The notes beneath the pieces were generated by a model. It saw only the letters and a program-made list of their open reading frames with translations. It was not told the origin of the DNA and searched no databases. The position numbers and the translations under genes were made by a program. Below, piece after piece: positions 1 to 6,983 of a stretch of DNA of 64,000 nt. The stretch lies in contig NZ_VFJE01000056.1 of the NCBI RefSeq assembly GCF_006385255.1, positions 248,001-312,000 on the forward strand, written 5' to 3'. Position 1 is the first letter of the stretch, and each line of letters starts with the position of its first letter. The stretch comes from Flavobacterium microcysteis (GTDB taxonomy: Bacteria > Bacteroidota > Bacteroidia > Flavobacteriales > Flavobacteriaceae).

Positions 1-1
1 T

Positions 2-586
2 TTAAACATCAATAAACTGGTAAACCAACATCAGATTCAAAAAAGGCTGGAAGAAAAAATAGAAAGATTAGCCAAAAGCAATGTCGGGCCAAAAGTGGAA
101 GAAATGTTTCAATATCTTAGAGAATTTTATAGTAACGACAGGAGAATTCTTTTAGATATAAAAAATTACAGACAGCATGGTTTGCTACTGAATCCGTTTT
201 ATGACAGATACACACCTTTGTCAGTTAAAAAAAGAAGTGTAAGGTATTTGAATTTTGTTGAAAATGCTGTCGTTAATATCGGGGAAGAAGCCCGGGTAAA
301 AAAAATAAAATTAAAAGAACGGGAGTTGGAAGTCGGAGTAAAAGGAAAAATGATTGCGCCATTCTATAATGACATGATTTACAAGTCAATAAAAAAGAAA
401 GAAATTTCATTTGATTCAGAAAAAGACAAGCCCATGCTTGATAAATATGAGGGCAGTTTTATTTTCAACATGAATACCGGAGCGGTTAAAAAAGCAAGTA
501 TCGAGATTGAGTTTTCACTCGGTAACAATTATAAAAAAACAATAAGCTATCAATTAAATGAATTAAACGATGCCGATAACAATTGA
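2..586 (+). CDS. Hypothetical protein, 5'-truncated by the window edge
   Basis: The frame is open from base 2 to the stop at 584-586, so the gene begins outside the window. The GTG at 95 is the first in-window start-like codon but need not be the real one. The visible product is about 194 residues, charged and Lys/Glu-rich, with a probable helical N-terminal stretch (repeated KLEEKIE-like charge pattern) and a more beta-like C-terminal half. There is no signal peptide or membrane segment in the visible part. The 3' end overlaps the next gene by 17 bases, which implies translational coupling with the predicted zinc peptidase. I do not recognise the family. A chaperone, adaptor or structural partner of that protein is possible, but this is inferred from position only. 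Confidence 0.6.
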   Translation, partial: LNINKLVNQHQIQKRLEEKIERLAKSNVGPKVEEMFQYLREFYSNDRRILLDIKNYRQHGLLLNPFYDRYTPLSVKKRSVRYLNFVENAVVNIGEEARVKKIKLKERELEVGVKGKMIAPFYNDMIYKSIKKKEISFDSEKDKPMLDKYEGSFIFNMNTGAVKKASIEIEFSLGNNYKKTISYQLNELNDADNN

Positions 587-2096
587 TGATACAGGACAAA
601 CAGTAACGCTGAATCCGCCGTATTCGCCAGTTACACCAGATGATAGCCTGCAAAAGATAACCCGTGTTTATTTTGCAAAAAAGACCGTTACCCAACAAGG
701 AGCAAATGTGGCGTTTACCCGTATAGATTCCCTTCATGCACAGCAGGAAGGCGGACAAAACACGCCCTATGATTCGGTATTGGGCAAGACCGTTTATCTG
801 GTTATCGAAACGGAAAACATGGCAACCTTGTCTATTGACGCCGTTATCAGGCCAGCAGATAATACATTAAACGGAAGTACGGAAACCCTGAATCTGATGT
901 GGTTTAATCCGGCAACCCAGAATTTTGAAGTCAGAAGAAAAATGACTGCTGTGGTTGGTAATTTTGACGCCTTAAATAATAAAGGAACAACAGAAAATCC
1001 AACAGGAACGCACGAACATTATACGAATCTGGCCGACCATGAAAATAAAGCGATCATAAAACTGCAGCTTAGACCATCCTTACGAACCGATTTCAATACC
1101 TGGGCAACTAATATAGCAGCGGCAGCAACACACACGACCAATTTGGAAGTTGTCGTAGAAAGAACAGATAATGAAGCTTGTGCCTACGGCCCTGATAGTA
1201 CTGAAGAAGTTAAAGAAGCCGGCATTTTCCTGAATAGTGATGCACAGGGAAGATTTAGAGTAGGGAATAGGAATTTCTATGAAATCTATGCCAGGGTTCA
1301 ATCCGGAACTACCTTTACAGACGGAACGTATAATTTTCTCCCTATGAACGGTACGACCAGAAGAAAAATCAGCAAGCTTGAAAATCCTAGCTCTACACAA
1401 GTTACCTATTATCATTACGATATTTATGGCAATGAAGTATTTATTGCTACATGCAACAAGACATCTGTCATGGGCAGGAACAACGGACAGCAGCTTGGAG
1501 CTGTACCACGTGGTGCACTCCGTACAGAAAATGCTCCTGCGGGAGGTGCGGCTGAAACCAACCATATTTTTGCAGATTCTATCGTAACGACAGGAAATCA
1601 TAGAAATGACCGGACTGCCAGAGCCTTTCCGGGCGCTTTGAGAATTGTCCGCTATACGGCATCTGGAACTAATGTGCCTTTGGTAAGAATGCCAGATACG
1701 CTAAACGTTGCCGTAAATGGCCGTGTTATTGCTTATGGATTTTCCAATACGCAACGACGATTCTGTAACCCAGATTGTTTTGCAGCATTCGTGGGCGTTT
1801 TATCACAATACGGATTAGCAGGCGTAAATTCAACGGGAATGTGTTTTGGTGATGCAACCAGCTACCCGAGTTTAGCACACCCAAATGGAGATAGTGTGGA
1901 TACGAGCTATCTGGCTAACCGACAAAATGAACAGAATTTATTAAATGCCTTTGTAGATTGGAATTTCGCTCAGGTAATTGCCGGAACAACACAGCAAGCC
2001 TGGTTACGAAACGCGCACAGGTATGCGGGAGATCACAACGACCATTTGCATTCAGGAGATTTTGACAGCAATTCGATTCATAACATATACCAATAG
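570..2096 (+). CDS. Large protein with C-terminal LAS-type zinc peptidase motifs; candidate toxin/effector
   Basis: This 508-residue protein has no signal peptide or membrane segment. Residues 1 to about 380 are beta-rich and unassigned. The C-terminal ~120 residues carry the LAS (M15/M74-type) metallopeptidase layout: H437-x6-D444 in an HxxGxSxD context, and H492-L-H494 preceded by D488-H-N-D. In that fold H437, D444 and the second His of HxH bind zinc and the first His of HxH is catalytic; the substrates are peptidoglycan cross-links. The ATG at 570 lies inside the preceding gene (17-base overlap), and a lipoprotein gene starts one base after its stop. A large leaderless N-domain, a C-terminal wall hydrolase and an adjacent exported lipoprotein fit a contact-dependent antibacterial effector (for example the type VI system of Bacteroidota). 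No secretion genes are in view, so the delivery route is inference. Confidence 0.6.
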   Translation: MPITIDDTGQTVTLNPPYSPVTPDDSLQKITRVYFAKKTVTQQGANVAFTRIDSLHAQQEGGQNTPYDSVLGKTVYLVIETENMATLSIDAVIRPADNTLNGSTETLNLMWFNPATQNFEVRRKMTAVVGNFDALNNKGTTENPTGTHEHYTNLADHENKAIIKLQLRPSLRTDFNTWATNIAAAATHTTNLEVVVERTDNEACAYGPDSTEEVKEAGIFLNSDAQGRFRVGNRNFYEIYARVQSGTTFTDGTYNFLPMNGTTRRKISKLENPSSTQVTYYHYDIYGNEVFIATCNKTSVMGRNNGQQLGAVPRGALRTENAPAGGAAETNHIFADSIVTTGNHRNDRTARAFPGALRIVRYTASGTNVPLVRMPDTLNVAVNGRVIAYGFSNTQRRFCNPDCFAAFVGVLSQYGLAGVNSTGMCFGDATSYPSLAHPNGDSVDTSYLANRQNEQNLLNAFVDWNFAQVIAGTTQQAWLRNAHRYAGDHNDHLHSGDFDSNSIHNIYQ

Positions 2097-2097
2097 C

Positions 2098-2754
2098 ATG
2101 AAAAAAATAGTTCCCATACTTGTTTTTCTAGCCACTCTTTCTTGCGGCAAAAGCATTAGTCAGGTAAATACCGTTAAAGGAATAAGCGAATCTTCTAAAG
2201 TAAGCCTTCCTTATGGTGATAAAGATGTGCTTCATGAATTCCCCGCAGATTGGACAAAAGATAATTATAAGCAAGATTCGCTTTATAACAAATTGAGCCT
2301 TTTTTTATTCCAAGACAAGGATAATCCTGCCAGAAGTACTTTCAAAATTGATTATACGGAAGCCAAAACTTTTATAGCCAAAGACTTCATTCCTTCTGAG
2401 GATGTGAAGAATAAAAAATCAAAAATAGAATTAAAAAGCGCACAGGTTCTTGATGGGAAAAACTTCAAAATAGTGTCTGTACTATACGATGGAAAAATAG
2501 ACTGCAAGACCTGCGAATATCCCAAAAGTCAAACCCAGAATGTGTTATTGAGCATCAAAGACGGAAAGGTGATAGACAAGCTACCCATATCCTATCTTAA
2601 CGGAAGCGACTTAGGACAGTCATCAAGATATTTCTATATCGATTCTGACAAGACCATCCATCTCAAAGACTTTAAGTCAGATGAAGAAGGCGTCACTTTT
2701 GCCCAATATCTCAAATATAAAATCACTCCTGACGGCAAATTTGCCAAACTCTAA
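2098..2754 (+). CDS. Lipoprotein, candidate immunity protein for the upstream peptidase
   Basis: An ATG at 2098 gives a 218-residue protein with a typical lipoprotein signal: MKK, a hydrophobic stretch and a lipobox ending L-S-C at about Cys18. A longer reading from 1978 is possible but would overlap the peptidase gene and place the signal peptide internally, so I reject it. The mature part is hydrophilic and Lys/Asp-rich, with a C-K-T-C pair in the middle. I recognise no family. The start lies one base after the stop of the peptidase gene, so the two are surely co-transcribed. An envelope-anchored protein encoded with a cell-wall hydrolase is the expected design of a cognate immunity protein; this assignment rests on context and localisation only. 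A strong terminator follows. Confidence 0.6.
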   Translation: MKKIVPILVFLATLSCGKSISQVNTVKGISESSKVSLPYGDKDVLHEFPADWTKDNYKQDSLYNKLSLFLFQDKDNPARSTFKIDYTEAKTFIAKDFIPSEDVKNKKSKIELKSAQVLDGKNFKIVSVLYDGKIDCKTCEYPKSQTQNVLLSIKDGKVIDKLPISYLNGSDLGQSSRYFYIDSDKTIHLKDFKSDEEGVTFAQYLKYKITPDGKFAKL

Positions 2755-2761
2755 TAAAAAC

Positions 2762-2792
2762 AAAAAACCTCGCCAAAAAGCGAGGTTTTTTT
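2762..2792 (+). terminator. Intrinsic terminator between lipoprotein gene and ahcY
   Basis: The stem CCTCGC (2768-2773) pairs with GCGAGG (2780-2785), extended by A/T pairs, with a six-base loop and a following T run (2786-2792). A-tracts on the other side let it serve ahcY on the minus strand too. Confidence 0.85.
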
Positions 2793-2810
2793 ATCTCAAA
2801 TCTATATTCA

Positions 2811-2870
2811 GAAATCAAAAATCCTAAATCGGAAATCAAAAATCTAAATTCAAAGATCTTAAATCAAAAA
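2811..2870. repeat. Short degenerate AAATCAAAAATC repeats
   Basis: Two copies of GAAATCAAAAATC (2811-2823 and 2832-2844) and a partial third copy (2861-2870) lie in the 3' flank of ahcY. Similar low-complexity AAATCCCAAATC-type sequence recurs near 23350 and 41855, so this may be a dispersed intergenic element. Confidence 0.5.
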
Positions 2871-2874
2871 TAGA

Positions 2875-4191
2875 TTAATATCTGTAATATTCAGGCTTAA
2901 ATGGACCTTCAACTGCAACTCCAATATAAGCAGCTTGTTCGTTGTTCAAAGTTTCCAACTCAACACCTAGTTTTGCCAGGTGAAGGGCAGCTACTTTTTC
3001 ATCCAAGTGCTTAGGAAGCATGTATACTTCATTTTTGTAAGCAGCACTGTTTTTCCATAACTCAATTTGAGCCAAAGTTTGGTTTGTGAAAGAGTTACTC
3101 ATTACAAAACTTGGGTGACCTGTAGCACATCCTAGGTTTACAAGACGACCTTCAGCCAGGATGATAATATCTTTTCCGCTGATAGTATATTTGTCTACCT
3201 GAGGCTTGATTTCGATTTTTGACGCACCGTGGTTTTTGTTCAACCAGGCCATGTCAATTTCGTTATCAAAGTGACCAATGTTACAAACAACAGTCTTATC
3301 TTTCATTTTCTCGAAGTGTTTGCCCACTACGATATCTTTGTTTCCTGTTGTAGTGATGATAATATCAGCATTAGCAACAACAGTATCTAATTTTTTAACT
3401 TCATATCCGTCCATAGCAGCTTGCAATGCACAGATTGGATCGATTTCAGTAACAGTTACGATAGAACCAGCACCTCTGAAAGAAGCAGCAGTTCCTTTAC
3501 CAACGTCACCATAACCACAAACTACAACTCTTTTTCCAGCCAACATCAAGTCAGTTGCACGACGAATCGCATCAACAGCAGATTCTTTACAGCCGTATTT
3601 GTTGTCGAATTTAGATTTAGTAACAGAATCATTTACGTTAATTGCAGGCATAGGCAATGTTCCGTTTTTCATTCTTTCGTAAAGTCTGTGAACTCCTGTA
3701 GTAGTTTCTTCAGAAAGACCTTTGATGTCAGCTACTAATTCTGGGTAACGGTCAATAACCATATTAGTCAAATCACCACCATCATCCAAGATCATGTTCA
3801 ATGGCTTTCTGTCTTCACCAAAGAACAAAGTCTGTTCGATACACCAGTCAAACTCTTCTTCGTTTAATCCTTTCCAAGCATAAACCTGGATTCCTGCAGC
3901 AGCAATTGCAGCAGCAGCCTGATCTTGCGTAGAAAAAATGTTACATGATGACCAGGTTACTTCAGCACCAAGAGCAATCAATGTTTCAATCAACACCGCT
4001 GTCTGGATTGTCATGTGAAGACAACCTGCAATTCGAGCACCTTTTAAAGGCTGTTCGTCCTTATATTCTCTGCGAAGTGCCATTAAACCTGGCATTTCAG
4101 CTTCTGCTAATTCAATTTCTTTTCTTCCCCAAGCCGCAAGAGAAATATCTTTCACTTTGTAAGCCACAAAAGGTAATGTCGTTGTACTCAT
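2875..4191 (-). CDS. ahcY: Adenosylhomocysteinase
   Basis: S-adenosyl-L-homocysteine hydrolase, a cytosolic NAD-dependent enzyme that reversibly splits SAH into adenosine and homocysteine and so relieves product inhibition of methyltransferases. The 438-residue length is normal for the family. Visible signatures are the substrate-domain block around [12 protein letters not shown], the NAD-binding glycine motif [10 protein letters not shown] in the middle, and the family's C-terminal ending with F-K-P-x-Y-Y-R-Y, the conserved Lys/Tyr tail that reaches the NAD site. The ATG at 4191 begins [15 protein letters not shown], a standard family start. The gene is monocistronic, with a TAAATTTG -7 box about 35 bases upstream and a terminator at 2762-2792. 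Confidence 0.97.
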   Translation of the reverse strand: MSTTTLPFVAYKVKDISLAAWGRKEIELAEAEMPGLMALRREYKDEQPLKGARIAGCLHMTIQTAVLIETLIALGAEVTWSSCNIFSTQDQAAAAIAAAGIQVYAWKGLNEEEFDWCIEQTLFFGEDRKPLNMILDDGGDLTNMVIDRYPELVADIKGLSEETTTGVHRLYERMKNGTLPMPAINVNDSVTKSKFDNKYGCKESAVDAIRRATDLMLAGKRVVVCGYGDVGKGTAASFRGAGSIVTVTEIDPICALQAAMDGYEVKKLDTVVANADIIITTTGNKDIVVGKHFEKMKDKTVVCNIGHFDNEIDMAWLNKNHGASKIEIKPQVDKYTISGKDIIILAEGRLVNLGCATGHPSFVMSNSFTNQTLAQIELWKNSAAYKNEVYMLPKHLDEKVAALHLAKLGVELETLNNEQAAYIGVAVEGPFKPEYYRY

Positions 4192-4225
4192 CTATTTGTA
4201 TATATTTGTATTATCAAATTTTTTG

Positions 4226-4233
4226 CAAATTTA
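4226..4233 (-). promoter_or_regulatory. Putative ahcY promoter -7 box (TAAATTTG)
   Basis: On the minus strand TAAATTTG matches the Bacteroidota TAnnTTTG consensus and lies 34 bases upstream of the ahcY start. No clear -33 TTTG is visible at the expected distance. Confidence 0.5.
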
Positions 4234-4397
4234 CGGAATTACTTTTTATTAAAATAGTCCGAAAAAATTATTTAAGGTTTGTTTAATAAGAGGTAATTGT
4301 TTGAATAAGAAGCTAATCCTTGATTTTGAATCGTAGTAACAAGTTCAAAAATAGTATCAACATACTATATTGCTAATTTAAAATTGATTAAGTATAA

Positions 4398-4913
4398 ATG
4401 AAAAAAGTTAAACTCGTACTTTTTCAACTGATTGCAATATTCTTCTTAGTGAATGGTATTAAAAAAATTTATTTTGCTGTTTATTCTGATGAAATGGATT
4501 GTGTTTTAAAATTTATAAAAAACACTGAGGTTGATTGTTGGGATGAAACTAAAAGCGGAAGGATTATGGTATTTATGAATGATATTCAACTCATCCCTTT
4601 GTATGCTTTCCTTGCTGTTGTAATTATCATTTTGATTTTGAATTCTGTTCTGAAATTTTCATGGAAAACGACAATTACTGTTTTTATACTATCCTTTTTT
4701 CTAATATGGTGTATTCAAAGTGGTTTTGTGAATCCAGTATTAAATAGTCTTGGAAGAATTTTTTCTGACAATCTTTTGTATAAGTATGTAATAGAATCGT
4801 TGACATATACCGTAATTGGAATTGTTTTTTTGCTATTGAGTATAAAAACAGGAAAAGAGGATAAGGAAATAAATCAAGGTAGAAATGCAAAGAATTTAGC
4901 GGAGCAAACATAG
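4398..4913 (+). CDS. Small multi-pass membrane protein of unknown function
   Basis: 171 residues starting MKKVKLVLF. About four hydrophobic segments are visible (near residues 5-25, 58-82, 90-110 and 130-150), with a short Cys-containing soluble loop between the first two and a polar C-terminal tail. The sequence is strongly AT-rich compared with its neighbours. I recognise no family and no catalytic motif. It sits alone, about 200 bases after the divergent ahcY start and 63 bases before the phosphopantetheinyl transferase gene, with no clear operon partner. It could be a recently acquired or fast-evolving inner-membrane protein. Confidence 0.6.
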   Translation: MKKVKLVLFQLIAIFFLVNGIKKIYFAVYSDEMDCVLKFIKNTEVDCWDETKSGRIMVFMNDIQLIPLYAFLAVVIIILILNSVLKFSWKTTITVFILSFFLIWCIQSGFVNPVLNSLGRIFSDNLLYKYVIESLTYTVIGIVFLLLSIKTGKEDKEINQGRNAKNLAEQT

Positions 4914-4976
4914 GTCACAAAATGATGAAAGCCTCGATTTTGTCTGTTATTACTCAAAACTGTTTATTCAGAAATA

Positions 4977-5618
4977 ATGCTTTATAAAATTGTCCAATAT
5001 AATCCCACAACAAAAATTCTAATCTGGAAAATTACGGAGAGTTTTGACGAGTTTTTTTCTCAAGTCATCTTGAAAGAAAAAACGCTGGAGAGACTGCAAT
5101 CCATGAAATCAGAAGTACACCAAAGAGCATTTTTGAGTGTCAGGAAACTACTTCAGGAAGCAGGGCATAATGATTTGCAGCTTCACTATGACGAATTTGG
5201 CAAGCCGCATCTGGAAAATGAAACCCATATTTCCATTACGCATTCTTTTGATTTTTCTGCAATTATCCTAAGCGATGAAAACGTAGGAATCGATATTGAA
5301 CTTCGCCGTGAAAAAGTAATTCTGATTGCTGAAAAGTTTGTTGACGAAAGCGAATTCAGATTTCTGGACAAGGAAAAAAAAGAAGATTATGTTTCCAGAT
5401 TAACCGTAATCTGGGGCATAAAGGAAGCCATCTTTAAAATCAGAAATGAAAAAGGAATCAGTTTCAAAGACCATATTTTTGTAGCACCTTTTGAAATGAA
5501 AGATCAAAAAACAAAAGCACTTCTTACTTTTGCAAACCTAAATATAGAATTTGATGTCTGTTTTGAAGAAATCGAAGACTACACTTTAGTGTATGCCTTT
5601 CAGAAAGGAAATCAGTAA
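4977..5618 (+). CDS. 4'-phosphopantetheinyl transferase superfamily protein
   Basis: A Sfp/AcpT-type enzyme of 213 residues. The family transfers the phosphopantetheine arm of CoA to a serine of acyl or peptidyl carrier proteins. Diagnostic motifs are V-G-I-D-I-E (D106 and E108 bind Mg2+) and W146-G-I-K-E-A-x-x-K154, the second metal and CoA motif. Normal Sfp-type proteins have a tandem pseudodimer of about 210-240 residues, so this one is full length. It is the first gene of a tight five-gene cluster, with the next gene starting 5 bases after its stop. Its partner carrier protein (fatty-acid ACP or a secondary-metabolism carrier) cannot be told from this window. Confidence 0.88.
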   Translation: MLYKIVQYNPTTKILIWKITESFDEFFSQVILKEKTLERLQSMKSEVHQRAFLSVRKLLQEAGHNDLQLHYDEFGKPHLENETHISITHSFDFSAIILSDENVGIDIELRREKVILIAEKFVDESEFRFLDKEKKEDYVSRLTVIWGIKEAIFKIRNEKGISFKDHIFVAPFEMKDQKTKALLTFANLNIEFDVCFEEIEDYTLVYAFQKGNQ

Positions 5619-5623
5619 GCCCA

Positions 5624-6361
5624 ATGCATAGCATCTATAACGAAATACTCCAGTCCAAAAAAGAGAAAAAAAAGCTTCTGGCTATTCTTCTCGATCCTGA
5701 TAAGATCTTTCAGGATTCATTACAAAACATCATTCCTAAGATAAACCAATCGCCGGCTACCCATATTTTTATTGGCGGCAGCTTAGTACTCACAAACAAT
5801 ATTGATGAAATTATCCGGGAATTAAAGCAAAAAACCACACTTCCGATTTTGCTTTTTCCAGGAAATCCGTCACAAATCTCCATAGAAGCCCACGGTATTT
5901 TATTCCTGACTTTATTATCAGGAAGAAACCCGGATTTTTTAATCGAACATCAGGTCAAGGCAGCACCAATTCTGAAAAAAACCAACCTGGAAATTATTTC
6001 TACAGGTTATATATTGATTGATGGCGGCAACCAGACTGCTGTAGCTTCGGTAAGCAAGACGATACCGTTGCCTAGACACAATTCAGATATTGCAGTAGCA
6101 ACAGCATTGGCAGGCGAATTTTTAGGAAACAAGCTGGTTTATCTGGAGGCTGGAAGTGGTGCAAACCTCTCAGTTCCTTTAGAGACAATTTCTTTGGTTT
6201 CAAAAAATATAGGGATACCCTTAATTGTAGGTGGAGGCATAAAAGACATCCAAGGAATTGAAGATGCCTATGCCGCCGGAGCAGATTTGGTAATCATAGG
6301 AACAGCTTTTGAAAACGACCCCAATTTTTTTATAAACTCTAATTTGATGCTCCATGATTGA
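5624..6361 (+). CDS. Geranylgeranylglyceryl phosphate synthase family protein (PcrB/GGGPS-like)
   Basis: A 245-residue TIM-barrel prenyltransferase. The family attaches a polyprenyl chain to sn-glycerol-1-phosphate, the first ether bond of archaeal-type lipids; bacterial members include PcrB and a group known from Flavobacterium and relatives. Visible motifs are L-L-D-P-D-K (residues 22-27), GNPSQIS near 80-86, Y-L-E-A-G-S-G-A at 173-180 and the phosphate-binding loop GGGIKD at 203-208. The start is 5 bases after the previous gene and the 3' end overlaps pnuC by 8 bases, so it is part of an operon. The prenyl length and the final product in a bacterium without ether membranes are unknown. Confidence 0.85.
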   Translation: MHSIYNEILQSKKEKKKLLAILLDPDKIFQDSLQNIIPKINQSPATHIFIGGSLVLTNNIDEIIRELKQKTTLPILLFPGNPSQISIEAHGILFLTLLSGRNPDFLIEHQVKAAPILKKTNLEIISTGYILIDGGNQTAVASVSKTIPLPRHNSDIAVATALAGEFLGNKLVYLEAGSGANLSVPLETISLVSKNIGIPLIVGGGIKDIQGIEDAYAAGADLVIIGTAFENDPNFFINSNLMLHD

Positions 6362-6983
6362 TTTTTTTCTCAACGCCTATAAAGATAAACCCACCATTGA
6401 TATTGTTTTAGAAGCCGTTGTTTTTATTTCCGGAATCATGAGCGTTTATTTTGCCAAAAAAGAAAATATCTGGGTATATCCTACCGGTATTATTGCAACA
6501 GTAATTACAGTTTATCTATTGTATAAAGCAGGTTATTTTGCTGATATGACGCTTAATATTTATTTCTCGGTTATGAGCGTATATGGCTGGGTCAATTGGA
6601 CGAGGAAAAAAGAAGATGATTATGTCGTTAAGATTTCAAGAACAAATACAAAGCAGAAAGTCATTGGAGTATTGTTATTTTTTCTTACTATTGTTGTAAC
6701 ATATTTTGTGTATCACTTGTTCGGTAAAGAAATCTTGCCCGAGAATTATATCGACATATTCACTTCGGGATTGTTTTTTACGGGTATGTGGTACATGGCA
6801 ATGAAAAAGATTGAAAATTGGACACTATGGATTATTGCAGATATCATAGCTGTGCCATTGTATGCGTATAGAGATTTGGGGATGTTATCATTGCAATATG
6901 TAATTTTTACAATTTTGGCTATTTTAGCTTACATAGAATGGAGGAAAATCTTAAACAACAGCCCACAAATAAAATCAGAATAG
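6354..6983 (+). CDS. pnuC: PnuC/PnuT-family vitamin transporter
   Basis: This 209-residue integral membrane protein of the Pnu family has about seven hydrophobic helices, including the characteristic first block with I-S-G-I-M-S-V-Y-F-A-K-K-E-N and a Y-G-W-V-N-W motif near residues 78-83. Pnu proteins are facilitators that trap their substrate by intracellular phosphorylation. PnuC members import nicotinamide riboside; PnuT members in Bacteroidota import thiamine and are commonly linked to TPP riboswitches. Here the next gene, overlapping by 46 bases, is a NadR-like ribosylnicotinamide kinase, which favours nicotinamide riboside. However, a TPP-riboswitch TonB receptor lies less than 3 kb downstream, so thiamine is not excluded. 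Confidence 0.85.
   Translation: MIDFFLNAYKDKPTIDIVLEAVVFISGIMSVYFAKKENIWVYPTGIIATVITVYLLYKAGYFADMTLNIYFSVMSVYGWVNWTRKKEDDYVVKISRTNTKQKVIGVLLFFLTIVVTYFVYHLFGKEILPENYIDIFTSGLFFTGMWYMAMKKIENWTLWIIADIIAVPLYAYRDLGMLSLQYVIFTILAILAYIEWRKILNNSPQIKSE

Noticed and set aside
1080-1601. 173-residue antisense frame within the candidate effector gene
   Set aside because: Opposes a well-supported gene, Cys/Ser-rich shadow translation without domain or start signal.
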